This document shows, piece by piece, positions 29,331-39,683 of a DNA stretch of 64,000 nucleotides; the stretch's first letter is position 1, and the number at the start of each line of letters is the position of its first letter. Made by a program: the position numbers and the translations under genes. The DNA lies in NCBI GenBank assembly GCA_022823945.1, contig JAJEBK010000014.1:1-64000 (forward strand), read 5' to 3'. The notes beneath the pieces are model-generated. The model searched no databases and was not told the DNA's origin. It was given only the letters and a program-made list of their open reading frames with translations. The stretch comes from Anaerolineae bacterium (lineage in GTDB: Bacteria > Chloroflexota > Anaerolineae > Aggregatilineales > Phototrophicaceae).

Positions 29331-29432
29331 CTGGCGGGGAGGGGTTACAGCAGCCATTGCATTTTGGGGCGCTTGCGCCTACGATTGCGCCGCCGCAATT
29401 CGCATTCATCACAGAGTTTTGGGGGATTTGAC

Positions 29433-30251
29433 ATGTCCGTGCATCAATTCTCGATTGGCGAACTCGAATGCGCCGTGCTGCAAGAAGGCAGCGCTTTCAT
29501 GGACCGCGCCAATGTCATCGCGCGCTATCCCAATGCCGATCCAGCCGATGTCGATGCGGCGCTCGGCGATGACGAGCCCAGCGGCAGCCTGAACCTGCTG
29601 CTGATCAACAGCGGCGGCACACGCATCCTGGCCGATGTCGGCTTTGGCGAGGCGGGACCGCCAGGCATGGGCGGCGTATTGCGCGGGCTGGGCGAATTGG
29701 GTCTTGCGCCTGGCGACATCGACATCATCTTCCTCACGCATTTCCACAGCGACCATATTGCCGGCTTGTGCGACGAGGCTGGCGCGCCCGTATATGCCAA
29801 TGCGCGTTATATCACGACTCAAGCCGAATGGGACGAATGGACGGGGCGCTGGGCGGCATCAAGCTCGGCGGCTGATCAAGCGCTGCTGGAACAATTTCGC
29901 GCCTTCCAAGACCGTTTCACATTCGTGAGCGCCGGAGACGAGATCGCGCCGGGCGTAACGGTCGTCGACCTGGCTGGGCACACGCAGGGGCACGCTGGCT
30001 TGTTGCTGGAATCGCAGGGCGAGCGGCTGCTGCATGTGGTCGATCTGCTGCATCAAGCCTTCCAACTGCAGCATCTTGATTGGCACTTCGGCTTCGACAG
30101 TGACGGCGCTGCGGCCGTCGATACGCGGCGGCGGGTTTTGGGGGAATGCGCCGAGGGGCAGATATTGACGCTCTTCTATCACCTGGACTTCCCCGGGCTG
30201 GGCACGGTCGCGCGGGCTGGGACTGGTTACGGTTTCACGCCAGTCGCCTAG
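29433..30251 (+). CDS. MBL-fold metallo-hydrolase
   Basis: FLTHFHSDHIAGL, DLAGHTQGHAGLLLES. Confidence 0.9.
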   Translation: MSVHQFSIGELECAVLQEGSAFMDRANVIARYPNADPADVDAALGDDEPSGSLNLLLINSGGTRILADVGFGEAGPPGMGGVLRGLGELGLAPGDIDIIFLTHFHSDHIAGLCDEAGAPVYANARYITTQAEWDEWTGRWAASSSAADQALLEQFRAFQDRFTFVSAGDEIAPGVTVVDLAGHTQGHAGLLLESQGERLLHVVDLLHQAFQLQHLDWHFGFDSDGAAAVDTRRRVLGECAEGQILTLFYHLDFPGLGTVARAGTGYGFTPVA

Positions 30252-30382
30252 CCCTCAGCCATCGACATCAAACTGCCGCGCCGTTTTTTGGCGGTCGGCA
30301 AAAATATGTTATAGTGTCTGTTCAGTTGCCGGCGCGATTGTGCTGGCTGCTTCCCTGTTCATTTCGAGAGCGAGGTAATCTC

Positions 30383-31741
30383 ATGAGATTGATGCGCACG
30401 ATTCTTTTTATGCTGGCATTGGCGCTTTTTTTGGCGCTGCCCGTTGGCGGAGCGCTGGCGCAAGATGTCATGGACCCAGCCACCTTTGGCCTGGATGCCA
30501 GCAAGCCGTATGACGGCACGCAACTCAAATTCCTGATCTGCTGCAGCACTGCCCCGCAATTCGCTTCGGCCGCAGTCAAAGGCGCTGCCGAATTCACCGA
30601 GATGACCGGTATCAGCGTCAGTTGGGGCGATCTGCCTTTTGGCTCGTTCCAGGAGCAACTCTATCTTGAAGCCACCAACCCCAATACCGAGTTTGACATT
30701 GTGGCATTTGTGGATGCCTGGGGCACGAATATCTACGACTTCCTGCATCCGCTGAATGACTTCGTCGCCGACGCCGGCATCGACTGGGACGATTATGGTC
30801 CGGCTTATCAGCAAGCTTCGACCGGCAACAGTGATACCATCTATGGCTTGCCTTTCCGCGGACATCCCTTGCTGCTGCATTATCGCGTCGATGTCCTTGA
30901 GGCGGTCGGCATGGAACCGCCGCAGACCTGGCAGGATGTTTCCGCTATCAGCCAAGCCATCGTCGATAGCGGCATGGATATCGCGCCCATGGCCATGTAT
31001 TACGGGCTGAATGTCGACCAGAACCTCTTCAACTGGTACAGCCATCTGTGGGGCGCTGGCACCGATATCTTCGACGAGAATTGGCAGCCGATCTTCAACA
31101 ACGAAACGGGTATCGCCGCCACAGAACAATATCTGAGCTATGTGCGCGATGGCTATAGCCCGGCCGCATCGGTCGCCTGGAACGAGCAGGAAGCCAACCA
31201 GGAACTCGTGCAGGGACGCGCCGCCATGTTTGTGGGCTGGTGGTGGATGGCCAGCCGCATGACCAACGCGGAACTGCCCGAAGTCGCCGACAACGCTGCC
31301 TTTGCGCCTGCGCCGGGCTGGGCTGGTGGCGACACAGCGTCTTATGGCTACCTGTGGCCCGTTGGCGTGCTGGCGCAGTCGGACGATCGGGATGCCGCGC
31401 TGGAATACCTGAAGTGGCTGACGCATCCTATCACCGAGCGACGCATCGTGCTGGATGCCGAAGACCCGGCGCTGGATACCAATGTCGCCGTGCGCTTGTC
31501 GGTGCTGGCTGATGAAGAAGTCAACGAAGTGCACAATGGCTTGCAGGGCGTGGCATCGGCTGTGCTGGCGAATGCGCGGACTATCCCGCTCATCCCCGAA
31601 TACACCGAGATCGTCCCCTATCTGGCCGAGATGATCAACGAGTTGGCCACCGATGCCGGCGCGGATGTGCAAGAAGTGCTGGATCGTGGCGCAGAAGATG
31701 TGCGCAGCGTCATGGAAATGGCCGGCTACTACAACGGCTAA
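30383..31741 (+). CDS. ABC transporter extracellular substrate-binding protein (sugar)
   Basis: Signal peptide; SBP_bac_1-type; followed by two MalFG-type permeases. Confidence 0.88.
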   Translation: MRLMRTILFMLALALFLALPVGGALAQDVMDPATFGLDASKPYDGTQLKFLICCSTAPQFASAAVKGAAEFTEMTGISVSWGDLPFGSFQEQLYLEATNPNTEFDIVAFVDAWGTNIYDFLHPLNDFVADAGIDWDDYGPAYQQASTGNSDTIYGLPFRGHPLLLHYRVDVLEAVGMEPPQTWQDVSAISQAIVDSGMDIAPMAMYYGLNVDQNLFNWYSHLWGAGTDIFDENWQPIFNNETGIAATEQYLSYVRDGYSPAASVAWNEQEANQELVQGRAAMFVGWWWMASRMTNAELPEVADNAAFAPAPGWAGGDTASYGYLWPVGVLAQSDDRDAALEYLKWLTHPITERRIVLDAEDPALDTNVAVRLSVLADEEVNEVHNGLQGVASAVLANARTIPLIPEYTEIVPYLAEMINELATDAGADVQEVLDRGAEDVRSVMEMAGYYNG

Positions 31742-31755
31742 GCAAGCGATTAGCC

Positions 31756-31862
31756 CCCATCCCCCAGCCCCTTCCCCCAAAATGAGGGAAGGGGAGCGGC
31801 AAATCAAGTCTGGGGCAAATAGCCCCTCCCTCTTTATGGGGGAGGGGTTTGGGGAGGGGGAG
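31756..31862. repeat. Family A palindromic repeat
   Basis: CCCCCATCCCCCAGCCCCTTCCCCCAAAATGAGGGAAGGGG...CCCCTCCCTCTTTATGGGGGAGGGGTTTGGGGAGGGGG between SBP and permease. Confidence 0.88.
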
Positions 31863-31872
31863 AATGTAGGCA

Positions 31873-32844
31873 ATGCGAAAGAAACGTTGGGTCCCCTGGG
31901 TGCTGATTGGACCTGCCCTGCTCGTCATCGTCTTGACGACGATTTATCCCCTGCTGGCTGCGCTCTATTACAGCTTTCACAACTACAACCTGCGGCGCGC
32001 TCCACAATTTGCCATCCAGATCGGCGAAAGCGGCATTCATATAGACTGGAGTCTGTTGTCGCTGGAAAATTACACGCGAGCCTTCAGCGACTCGCGCTTC
32101 ATCAACAGCCTGGAAGTTACTTTTTGGTTCACCGTTATCAGCGTTGGCTTGTCGGTGGTCATCGGCTTGTTCATCGCGGTGATCGTGCAAAAAGGTGGCT
32201 GGCTGCACACGCTGACCAAAGTGCTGTTGATCTTTCCCTTTGCGGTCAGCCCGGCGCTGAAAGGCTACAGTTGGCGCTTCATGCTCAACGAGAATTATGG
32301 GGTTTATGACCTGCTCATCGACAGCCTGTTGGTCAAACCCGTGAATGCGCTGCTGTCGCTGTTCAACGCGCTGCCTTTGGTCGAGATTCCCTATATCAGC
32401 GAGTCCATCGTGTGGCTGGGCGACAAATTCTGGGCGCTGTTCATGCTGGCCATGAGCGAGACCTGGGGCTGGGCGCCGCTGATCGCGTTGATGTTTGTGG
32501 GCGCGCTGGGGTCGATCGACGAGCAGATCTTCGAAGCAGCGCGCATCGATGGCGCAAACCGCGTGCAGATTTTCTTCCGCGTTACCTTGCCGCTGCTGCG
32601 ACCGGTCATTTTGATTGTAACCATGCTGAAGACGATTTTCTCGCTGAAGATGTTCGACCAGGTCGTAACCATGACCGGCGGCGGACCCGTGCGCGCGACC
32701 CAGACCATCAACTATTATATTCACCAGATGGGCTTTGTGCGCAGCCTCGATATCGGCTATGCCTCGGCGATGTCCTACATTCTCGTCATCGTGCTGACCA
32801 TCTGCGCGGCGCTGTATGTGGCGCTCGTGCTCAACCGAGACTAA
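31873..32844 (+). CDS. Sugar ABC transporter permease (MalF-type)
   Basis: Multi-TM; EAARIDGANRVQIFFRVTLPLLRPV EAA motif. Confidence 0.92.
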   Translation: MRKKRWVPWVLIGPALLVIVLTTIYPLLAALYYSFHNYNLRRAPQFAIQIGESGIHIDWSLLSLENYTRAFSDSRFINSLEVTFWFTVISVGLSVVIGLFIAVIVQKGGWLHTLTKVLLIFPFAVSPALKGYSWRFMLNENYGVYDLLIDSLLVKPVNALLSLFNALPLVEIPYISESIVWLGDKFWALFMLAMSETWGWAPLIALMFVGALGSIDEQIFEAARIDGANRVQIFFRVTLPLLRPVILIVTMLKTIFSLKMFDQVVTMTGGGPVRATQTINYYIHQMGFVRSLDIGYASAMSYILVIVLTICAALYVALVLNRD

Positions 32845-32847
32845 GCC

Positions 32848-33729
32848 ATGACAAAGTCCCTGTCGCTGGCGAAATTGCTGGAAACGACGGCGCTGCTGCT
32901 GATTATCTTCTTCATCGTGCTGCCCATCGTGTGGCTGGCGCTGACCTCGATCAAACCGCAGGAGAAAGCCTACACCACCGATGTTGTCTTCATGCCGACA
33001 GCGGACAATTTCCGAATCATCTTCTCCGATACTTCCGTCATTATCAACGCAGGCACAGAGCGCGAACGCGGCGAAGTCGGGCGCAACATGCTGCCCAGCG
33101 TGCTCAACAGCGTGGTTGTTTCTGGGGCGACAATCTTGATCGCGATTCCGCTGGCGACTATCGCTGCCTACGCTTTCAGCCGCTACCTGTTTTTGGGCAA
33201 CCGCGCGCTGTTGATATGGATTTTGACGACGCAGTTCATCCCCGCCATTGTGGTGGCGATCCCCTTTTTCACCCTGTTCCGCAGCATTGAGGTCTTCGAG
33301 CGGCCGTTGCTGGGGACGCAGCTGGGCTTGATCATCGTCAACATGTCTATCGTGCTGCCTTATGCCATCTGGATGATCAAGGGCTTCGTAGACGCGCTGC
33401 CGGGCGAAATTGAAGAAGCGGCCTATGTCGATGGCTGCAACGACTTTCAGGTGCTTTTCTTCATTTCGCTGCCTTTGATCCGACCAGGGATTCTCGTGGC
33501 GTCGGTCTTCGCTTTCATCATGTCCTGGAACGAATTCTTGTTCGCGTTGATCATCGGTCGAGAGATGCGCACCATGCAGGTGGCATTGATGACGACCAGT
33601 GGCGCGCGCGGCATTATGTGGGAGCAGATGGCGGCGGCTGGCTTGGTGGTGATGCTGCCGATCTTCTTCCTCGCCATGTTCATCCGCAAGAATGTGGTCT
33701 ATGGGTTAACCATGGGCGCGGTCAAATAA
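32848..33729 (+). CDS. Sugar ABC transporter permease (MalG-type)
   Basis: EEAAYVDGCNDFQVLFFISLPLIRPGI EAA motif. Confidence 0.92.
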   Translation: MTKSLSLAKLLETTALLLIIFFIVLPIVWLALTSIKPQEKAYTTDVVFMPTADNFRIIFSDTSVIINAGTERERGEVGRNMLPSVLNSVVVSGATILIAIPLATIAAYAFSRYLFLGNRALLIWILTTQFIPAIVVAIPFFTLFRSIEVFERPLLGTQLGLIIVNMSIVLPYAIWMIKGFVDALPGEIEEAAYVDGCNDFQVLFFISLPLIRPGILVASVFAFIMSWNEFLFALIIGREMRTMQVALMTTSGARGIMWEQMAAAGLVVMLPIFFLAMFIRKNVVYGLTMGAVK

Positions 33730-33779
33730 ACCCCTCGGTCTCCGCCGCAACCGCGTGTAGGGGCGAGGGGCCGACTCGT

Positions 33780-33870
33780 CCGCTTGCCCCCGTCCCCCCG
33801 TCAGGTCAGCCGCAAGCAGGCTTTGGCTACCCTCTCCGTCCTAACGAGGAGGGGCTGGGGGAGGGGTTGT
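33780..33870. repeat. Family B palindromic repeat
   Basis: CCCCCGTCCCCCCGTCAGGTCAG...GGCTACCCTCTCCGTCCTAACGAGGAGGGGCTGGGGGAGGGGTTG. Confidence 0.85.
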
Positions 33871-33877
33871 AGAGGCG

Positions 33878-35620
33878 CTACTCTTCGGGCGGCGCAAGCC
33901 AGCTTTCGGGGATGGCCACCTGGTGATCTTGTCCGCTCGCGGCAGCATACCAGCGCAACAGCAGCAGAGCGCGCTCAGTCATGGCAGTCGTTTGCGCCAG
34001 CACATCCAGCCGCGCATCGACCAGCAGCCCGCCACGCCCGCCAGCCAAGCGCACAGACAAGCGCCGTTTGCCCGCCACATAAACGCCGCGCCGCGTTTGC
34101 AGCCGCAATTCAATCTGCTCTGCCTGCGCCAGCGGCAAGTGCCAGACATCGCCCACGTTGATTTCCTGCTCGCTTGTTTCGCCATTTCCACGCTTGATGC
34201 GCATCGTCAAGGCCGCCTCGCCGATTGGCGCGCTGCCAGCCAGCCGAATCAAACTGCCCACATCTTGCAGAATCCCGCCATCCAGCAACTGCACAACTGC
34301 ATCGGGCACAACAGACGCCAGTCCGCCCAGCGCCGAGAGCGTGGCATGTGGGTCCGCCTTCACCTGCATCACACCCGCGCAATCCAGCGCATCCGCCAGC
34401 AGCAGCATATTCAAGGCGCCTTGGCTGCTGCCGCCCAGCGCCGCTCCTGCCAGGAAAAGCAAGCCCGGTTGTGGCGAGTCGCCCAACTGTGCCAACGCAT
34501 AGCGAAGGCCCGCCCGCAACAGCGCATATTCAATATAGCGCTCGCGCATATCCAGCGGCACATGCGTCGGACGCAAGCCCTTCTTCAACGCATATTCCGC
34601 CAGCTCGCCCTGGCGCGGATGAAAAGGCAGCCAGCCAGCCAGCTCCGCTTCTCCGACGCGCTCGAGGGTGTCGGTGGCGCTGTGTCCCAAACCAATGTCG
34701 CTGCACAGGACGCTGGTTGCCAAGCCCGCCCGCGCCAGGGTAACCATTGTGCGAGCGCTGCCCACATCGACCGCCAGCACAGCCTGCTTTTCCATGCGAG
34801 AAAAATAGGCTGCGATCGTTTCGATGCCGCGCGCTGTCGGCATAATGCCCGAATCGGATGCGGCAGCCAAGCGTTGAAAAGCGGGCAGACGCCGTTTGTG
34901 CGCGTCAAAGATTTTTGCCAACGCAGCTTGCAGCCCTTCCAGCGACAACACCCCGGCCGCGCGCCGGATATTTGGGGCAATGACCACTTCGACTTGCTGG
35001 CTGAGCATCTCGCGCACGGAAGACGCCAAACTGTTGTTGCCGGCATAGAGCACAGTCGGGCGACTGCCCAGCGGCAGCAACGACAGCGCCTGACGCACCA
35101 GCGAGAGCATCTCCAGCAGGGCAGTGCGCGCGCCGCCATCTGTGCCGCCCGCCACGATGATGAGCTGCGGGCGGCTGTGCACCAGTCGATTGAGCCGTCC
35201 GCGTGCGCCCAGCCCGTCCTGCAGATGGATTTCGGCGACAGCATCCATACCAAATGGAGCGATGGCTCGGCGCAGCCCGGCGATATCCATCTGCGGATAG
35301 AGCCCAATCAGCAGCGCGCGCAAAGGATGTCCAGCGCTGGTGGTCGTCAAGCAATAATCAATGCCGATATTGTCCGCTTGCTCTGGTCGGATGATGCGCT
35401 CGTTCGCGTCCAGCAGCCGGCGAGAACTGTGAGACTCCAGGTCGCGCATGATAGGCAAAACGCCGAAGAGCGCATCATCCTTGGGCGCGCCAATGGTGGT
35501 GCTGCCCGCGCCCTGGTTCACCAGTCGATACGCGCCATCTACTACATCGAAGAGCAAGGCGCGCGTGTTGACGCTGCCGATATCCAGAGCCAGGATCGAA
35601 CTGGGTTGCAGCGTGGTCAC
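33878..35620 (-). CDS. MutL-like ASKHA-fold ATPase (glutamate mutase L family)
   Basis: LALDIGSVNTRALLFDVVDG and VLAVDVGSARTMVTLA phosphate motifs, IVAGGTDGGARTALLE. Confidence 0.82.
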   Translation of the reverse strand: MTTLQPSSILALDIGSVNTRALLFDVVDGAYRLVNQGAGSTTIGAPKDDALFGVLPIMRDLESHSSRRLLDANERIIRPEQADNIGIDYCLTTTSAGHPLRALLIGLYPQMDIAGLRRAIAPFGMDAVAEIHLQDGLGARGRLNRLVHSRPQLIIVAGGTDGGARTALLEMLSLVRQALSLLPLGSRPTVLYAGNNSLASSVREMLSQQVEVVIAPNIRRAAGVLSLEGLQAALAKIFDAHKRRLPAFQRLAAASDSGIMPTARGIETIAAYFSRMEKQAVLAVDVGSARTMVTLARAGLATSVLCSDIGLGHSATDTLERVGEAELAGWLPFHPRQGELAEYALKKGLRPTHVPLDMRERYIEYALLRAGLRYALAQLGDSPQPGLLFLAGAALGGSSQGALNMLLLADALDCAGVMQVKADPHATLSALGGLASVVPDAVVQLLDGGILQDVGSLIRLAGSAPIGEAALTMRIKRGNGETSEQEINVGDVWHLPLAQAEQIELRLQTRRGVYVAGKRRLSVRLAGGRGGLLVDARLDVLAQTTAMTERALLLLRWYAAASGQDHQVAIPESWLAPPEE

Positions 35621-35623
35621 CGC

Positions 35624-36292
35624 TCAAGCCCCATATTGGAATAGAAAAGCGATGCGCTCGGTCAAAATCGTCAAGCTGCTCAAAATAGTCGAGGCATAAA
35701 TCGCGCCCAGCGCCGTGACGATGAGGGCTTTGCCAATGGTTCGGAATACCTTGCCCAGCCCATAGCCTCCGCCATCGCTGGCAGTGGCCTGATAATGAAA
35801 GCTGAAGAGCGCTGTCAATGTGCCCAGCAACACCAGCAGCGACTCGAGCAGCGAGCCGAGGTCGGCATCCAGCGCGGGCAGGCGAGCGGTCGCTTCCAGC
35901 AAAGGCAGCAATGTGCCTCGCAGCGCGCCAACAACGCCGACAGCCGCCCCCATCACCACAACCACCGCCAAGATGCTATTGGTCAGCCAGCCCAGCCGCG
36001 CCACCGGCTTCAGCAGCAACAGCGCCGCGAAGAGCAGCCCCGTAAAGAATATCAACTGATCCGCTTGAGCGCCCAGCGCAGTCCAACTGGTGGCGGGATT
36101 TTGAACATCTTCCCAGAAGGGCAACAGCAGGCTTTCATAACCGACAATCAGGGTGAAAGCCGCGCTCGTGCCGATGAAGATATAGACTGCGATGCGATAC
36201 AAGTGGCGTATCAACGGCAGATCGCCCAACAAATAGCTAAAGACCATGAGCGTGAGCACAAAGCTGATTAGCGCGAGGGTGTTTTCTGGCAT
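35624..36292 (-). CDS. Multi-TM membrane protein of the ASKHA cluster
   Basis: Multiple hydrophobic segments; 3-bp gap to the ATPase gene. Confidence 0.75.
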   Translation of the reverse strand: MPENTLALISFVLTLMVFSYLLGDLPLIRHLYRIAVYIFIGTSAAFTLIVGYESLLLPFWEDVQNPATSWTALGAQADQLIFFTGLLFAALLLLKPVARLGWLTNSILAVVVVMGAAVGVVGALRGTLLPLLEATARLPALDADLGSLLESLLVLLGTLTALFSFHYQATASDGGGYGLGKVFRTIGKALIVTALGAIYASTILSSLTILTERIAFLFQYGA

Positions 36293-36306
36293 CCGCTTCC
36301 GCCCCC

Positions 36307-38184
36307 TCAGCCGCGCCGGACCAACGCGCCGATCGCTGCGACCAGATTGCCCAGCGCGATTGCCAGCACAGCCGCCAAAGTGCCCATCGTCAAGGCTTGC
36401 AAGCGCTGTGCTTCTCCACCGCGTTCTCGCAGTTGGACGATCGCGCCACGCGTGGAGCCTGGAACCGGGTTCGCTTGTGAAAATCGAGGCTCGATATTGC
36501 CATAGCGGCGCGGATAGAAGCGGCTCATCACAGACCGCTCGCGCGCAATGCTCGCCGAATCATCGCCGTTGGACGCAGTTTCTGGCACGAGACGTTCAGT
36601 CACGACGATAGCGGAGATCCAGCCTTCCCAGCCGTTTGACATCGCTATCTTGTACCAACTGGAATCGGCGTTGGCATCCAGCACGGCCAGGGTATCGCCC
36701 TTGTATGCGAGGCCCAGGGTGGCTTGGGCGGTGGAAGGACCGACGCGGATATTGACCGGCGACTGGGGCGATGTAACTTCCACGATGCGTATCATGGCGG
36801 TGGTGCTCGTGGGTGTGGGCACAGGCGTGTTGGTGGGCAGTGGCGTTGGCGTATGGGTCGGGCGCGGCGTGGCGGTTGGCAGCGGCGTCGGGCTGGGCAT
36901 GGTTTGAATCACGCTGCTCGCGTCAAGCGCTGCGCTGCCTGTGGGCGCTGTTTCGACTGCACCATCGGTAGCGGGCACAGCCGCCTGTGGGTCTATGCCA
37001 AAGGTCGCGTCCAACATTGCGCCGTAGGTATAGGCTGCACGCATGCCCACGACCAGCCCATCAAAGCGGTCAATGCTTTCCACATAGGCGCGCGTCAACG
37101 GCTCGGCAGCCAGGCTGGTAGCGGCATATAGACGTCTGGTTCCGGCCTCGGGCAGCGCTTGCTCCACCCAATTGCGCACATCTTCGGCGCTGTCGGCAAC
37201 CAGCAGCAGCATCTTCATATCGGCTAGCGACCCGACGGGCAAGCTGGTGGGCGCGTCACGCATGGACCTGCGGGCAATATCGGCAAAGTTCTCGCTCAAC
37301 TCACGAATGCCCAGCCCGCCGCCGGGCAAGTAATGCAGCAGCAAATAATCCAGCCCATTGACAAGACGCAAACCGGCTTGCGCAGCGCGGTCACGAATAG
37401 CATCAATGATATTCTGCGCATGTAAGTAGGCAATCGGGTTGCTGGTGGCCAGGACTGCTCGGCCGCCCCGCGCAAAAATATGTCGCAGCGCCAGATCCGT
37501 AAGCGCATCCAGCTCGGCGGCCGCGCCCAATCCATATTCCACTGCGACCAGTACATAGTCACCGGGCGAGAGGCTGTCCAGCGCCGCATAGAAGGCCAGG
37601 GCTTGCGGGTCGTCCTCTGCGAAGTCGGCTGGTGGCAAAGCGCCTGGCGCATAATCCGACGAGACAAATGGCAGCGCGACAAACAGCAAAAGCAGCGCCG
37701 ATGCCAGCAGGCGCGGGATATTCGGCAATGACAGAGCAGCCCGACGAACGAGTCCGCGTTTGGCGGGTCGCTGGGCAGTGTCCACTTGCCCGCCGACGAT
37801 CTCCGTCAACAAGTCGACTTGCGCCTTTTGTGCCTGCGACAAAGCAACGGCGCTGATGACACCGCCCGGCTTCTCCTGCAATGCTGGCGAGGTCAGCGCC
37901 TGGTCTGCATCATAGAGTTCTTGCCATTCCTCTTTGTGTTCAATTTCCAGTGAGCGCGCCCGCAGCGCCTGTAAACGTTGGTCCAGCTCGGTCAAGGGGC
38001 GCTCGCTCTGTCCCCCCAAAAGGGCGGTTGCGTCGGGCTGGTCGGCTGGTTGCGAAGCGAGCCTTCGGCGGCGCAATCGTGGCAAGAATCGGCGCAACCC
38101 CCTGCGCTGGCCAGCCGATTCGCCCGCGCCTGGTTGGCTTGCCTCGGGCTGCGGCGCTTCCAGCCAGCTGTAGTCGTCGTTCAT
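36307..38184 (-). CDS. Membrane-anchored protein with Pro/Thr linker and SH3-like domain
   Basis: TM ASALLLLFVALPFV; TPLPTATPRPTHTPTPLPTNTPVPTPTSTT linker; VNIRVGPSTAQATLGLAYKGDTLAVLDANADSSWYKIAMSNGWEGWIS; C-terminal TM. Confidence 0.8.
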   Translation of the reverse strand: MNDDYSWLEAPQPEASQPGAGESAGQRRGLRRFLPRLRRRRLASQPADQPDATALLGGQSERPLTELDQRLQALRARSLEIEHKEEWQELYDADQALTSPALQEKPGGVISAVALSQAQKAQVDLLTEIVGGQVDTAQRPAKRGLVRRAALSLPNIPRLLASALLLLFVALPFVSSDYAPGALPPADFAEDDPQALAFYAALDSLSPGDYVLVAVEYGLGAAAELDALTDLALRHIFARGGRAVLATSNPIAYLHAQNIIDAIRDRAAQAGLRLVNGLDYLLLHYLPGGGLGIRELSENFADIARRSMRDAPTSLPVGSLADMKMLLLVADSAEDVRNWVEQALPEAGTRRLYAATSLAAEPLTRAYVESIDRFDGLVVGMRAAYTYGAMLDATFGIDPQAAVPATDGAVETAPTGSAALDASSVIQTMPSPTPLPTATPRPTHTPTPLPTNTPVPTPTSTTAMIRIVEVTSPQSPVNIRVGPSTAQATLGLAYKGDTLAVLDANADSSWYKIAMSNGWEGWISAIVVTERLVPETASNGDDSASIARERSVMSRFYPRRYGNIEPRFSQANPVPGSTRGAIVQLRERGGEAQRLQALTMGTLAAVLAIALGNLVAAIGALVRRG

Positions 38185-38187
38185 CAG

Positions 38188-38838
38188 CTAGCCCCGAAGC
38201 GAACGGTCTTGCCCCAGCAGCGCGCGCACACCGACCACGATGCTGCCGAGGGCGATGCCCAGCAAGATCGCTCGCGCGCCAGCCTGCACGGGGATGCGCA
38301 GCAACCAGTCGCTCAATGCGGCAATCGGCGCTAGCTCGGGCAATGGCAAGCTGCCCAGCAAAACCACGACTACAACCAGTACGAAGAGAATGCCCCAGAT
38401 GTCGCTGCGCCTGGTCAAAATCCGCGCGCCGCCAGCCACCAAAGTAACACAGAGCAGCGCCGCCAATGCCGACTCGATGGGCAGTTGGATTGTCTCCAAC
38501 AGCGAAAGGTCACCTCGCTGCGTGATATGCCAGCCGATGGTACCGGCAAAACTGGCGAGCAGCACGCCGCTCATCAGCCGGCCACTCACCACGCGCCTGG
38601 TATGCAAGATCAACAAGTTAGCGATGCCAAAGACGATGCTCAGCGCCAGCACAATCACCAGCAGCCGCAGCAGCACAGCGCCGGGCAAAGCAAAGTTCTG
38701 CGCAAGCGCATCAGCCCCCGCGCCATCGCCAAAGAGCGCTGGATTATCACCCAGCAACAGGCTTAGCACAGCAGTGATGCCGACCAGGAAACCGGTTATT
38801 GTCGCCAAAGAAGCGCCAACGCGCGAACGGCGGTTCAT
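38188..38838 (-). CDS. Multi-TM membrane protein of the ASKHA cluster
   Basis: Multiple TM segments; 3-bp gaps to both neighbours. Confidence 0.75.
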   Translation of the reverse strand: MNRRSRVGASLATITGFLVGITAVLSLLLGDNPALFGDGAGADALAQNFALPGAVLLRLLVIVLALSIVFGIANLLILHTRRVVSGRLMSGVLLASFAGTIGWHITQRGDLSLLETIQLPIESALAALLCVTLVAGGARILTRRSDIWGILFVLVVVVVLLGSLPLPELAPIAALSDWLLRIPVQAGARAILLGIALGSIVVGVRALLGQDRSLRG

Positions 38839-38841
38839 TTC

Positions 38842-39678
38842 TCAGCGCCTCCGCCGGATCGTCCACAAGATTGCGCCGAGGACCAGGCCGACCACTGCGA
38901 CAACGGCCAGCAACTGCCCGCTGAGCCAGGGCAACTGCCCCGCCATGCCCAGAACCAGCGCCAGTGTTATCAAAATCATCAGCAGGGCGCGCCAGACATC
39001 CATGACGATCGCATCGGCTGCCGCGCGGGCATCGCCAGAAACATAGGCGGGAGCGGCGAAAAGCTCTTCGCCTATCAACGTTTCGTCAGCCATGGCATAA
39101 GCCACCGCCTGGCCCTCCAACTGGTCGCTGACTGCCAGCGTGGCTTGTCGGTTTCGCCGGGCGCTATCCAAAATCAGCCCCAATTCCGCGCCGAAACTGC
39201 CGGCCAGGATATGGGCTGGGGGGGCGTCATCGCCGATCACAGCTGTCACGCCTGCCGCATAGCCGAGCGCTCGTTTGCCTTGTGGATACCAATGCACATT
39301 GCGCATCCCGCCATCGCCCAGCCAGGCTGCAGCGACTTTCGCGTTTGCCAGCGGGATAGTTGTGGGGGCAGAAGTAGACAGCGCCGGTGGCGTATCGCCA
39401 GCGCTATTTTTTTCGATGATGTGATGAAAAAGTTCCGCGTTTGCCAGGGCGGTGGCGGTGTTGTCTTCGCCAATGCTGGCGCTGCCAAATGCCAGGTGTA
39501 AAGGGCGGTCGGCTTCAATGGCCTGGCTGCTCCAGCCGGGTATGCGCTCAAAGGCAGACACAGGGCGCAGTGTTCGCCGACTGCCCCCCCGCGACTGCAA
39601 AAACCGCGCTGTGTATATCAGCACAGCCGTCGCCAAAACAAACAGAATGCTGAGCACCTGCTGCGTTGTGACATCCAT
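38842..39678 (-). CDS. Membrane protein (possibly DUF6754-like)
   Basis: N-terminal TM, LHLAFGSASIGEDNTATALANAELFHHI, C-terminal TMs; DUF assignment is from memory and needs a search. Confidence 0.7.
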   Translation of the reverse strand: MDVTTQQVLSILFVLATAVLIYTARFLQSRGGSRRTLRPVSAFERIPGWSSQAIEADRPLHLAFGSASIGEDNTATALANAELFHHIIEKNSAGDTPPALSTSAPTTIPLANAKVAAAWLGDGGMRNVHWYPQGKRALGYAAGVTAVIGDDAPPAHILAGSFGAELGLILDSARRNRQATLAVSDQLEGQAVAYAMADETLIGEELFAAPAYVSGDARAAADAIVMDVWRALLMILITLALVLGMAGQLPWLSGQLLAVVAVVGLVLGAILWTIRRRR

Positions 39679-39683
39679 AGCTG

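Noticed and set aside
30359-31873. 504-aa minus-strand ORF
   Set aside because: Antisense to the substrate-binding protein; N-terminus is the translated family A repeat; no recognisable domain.
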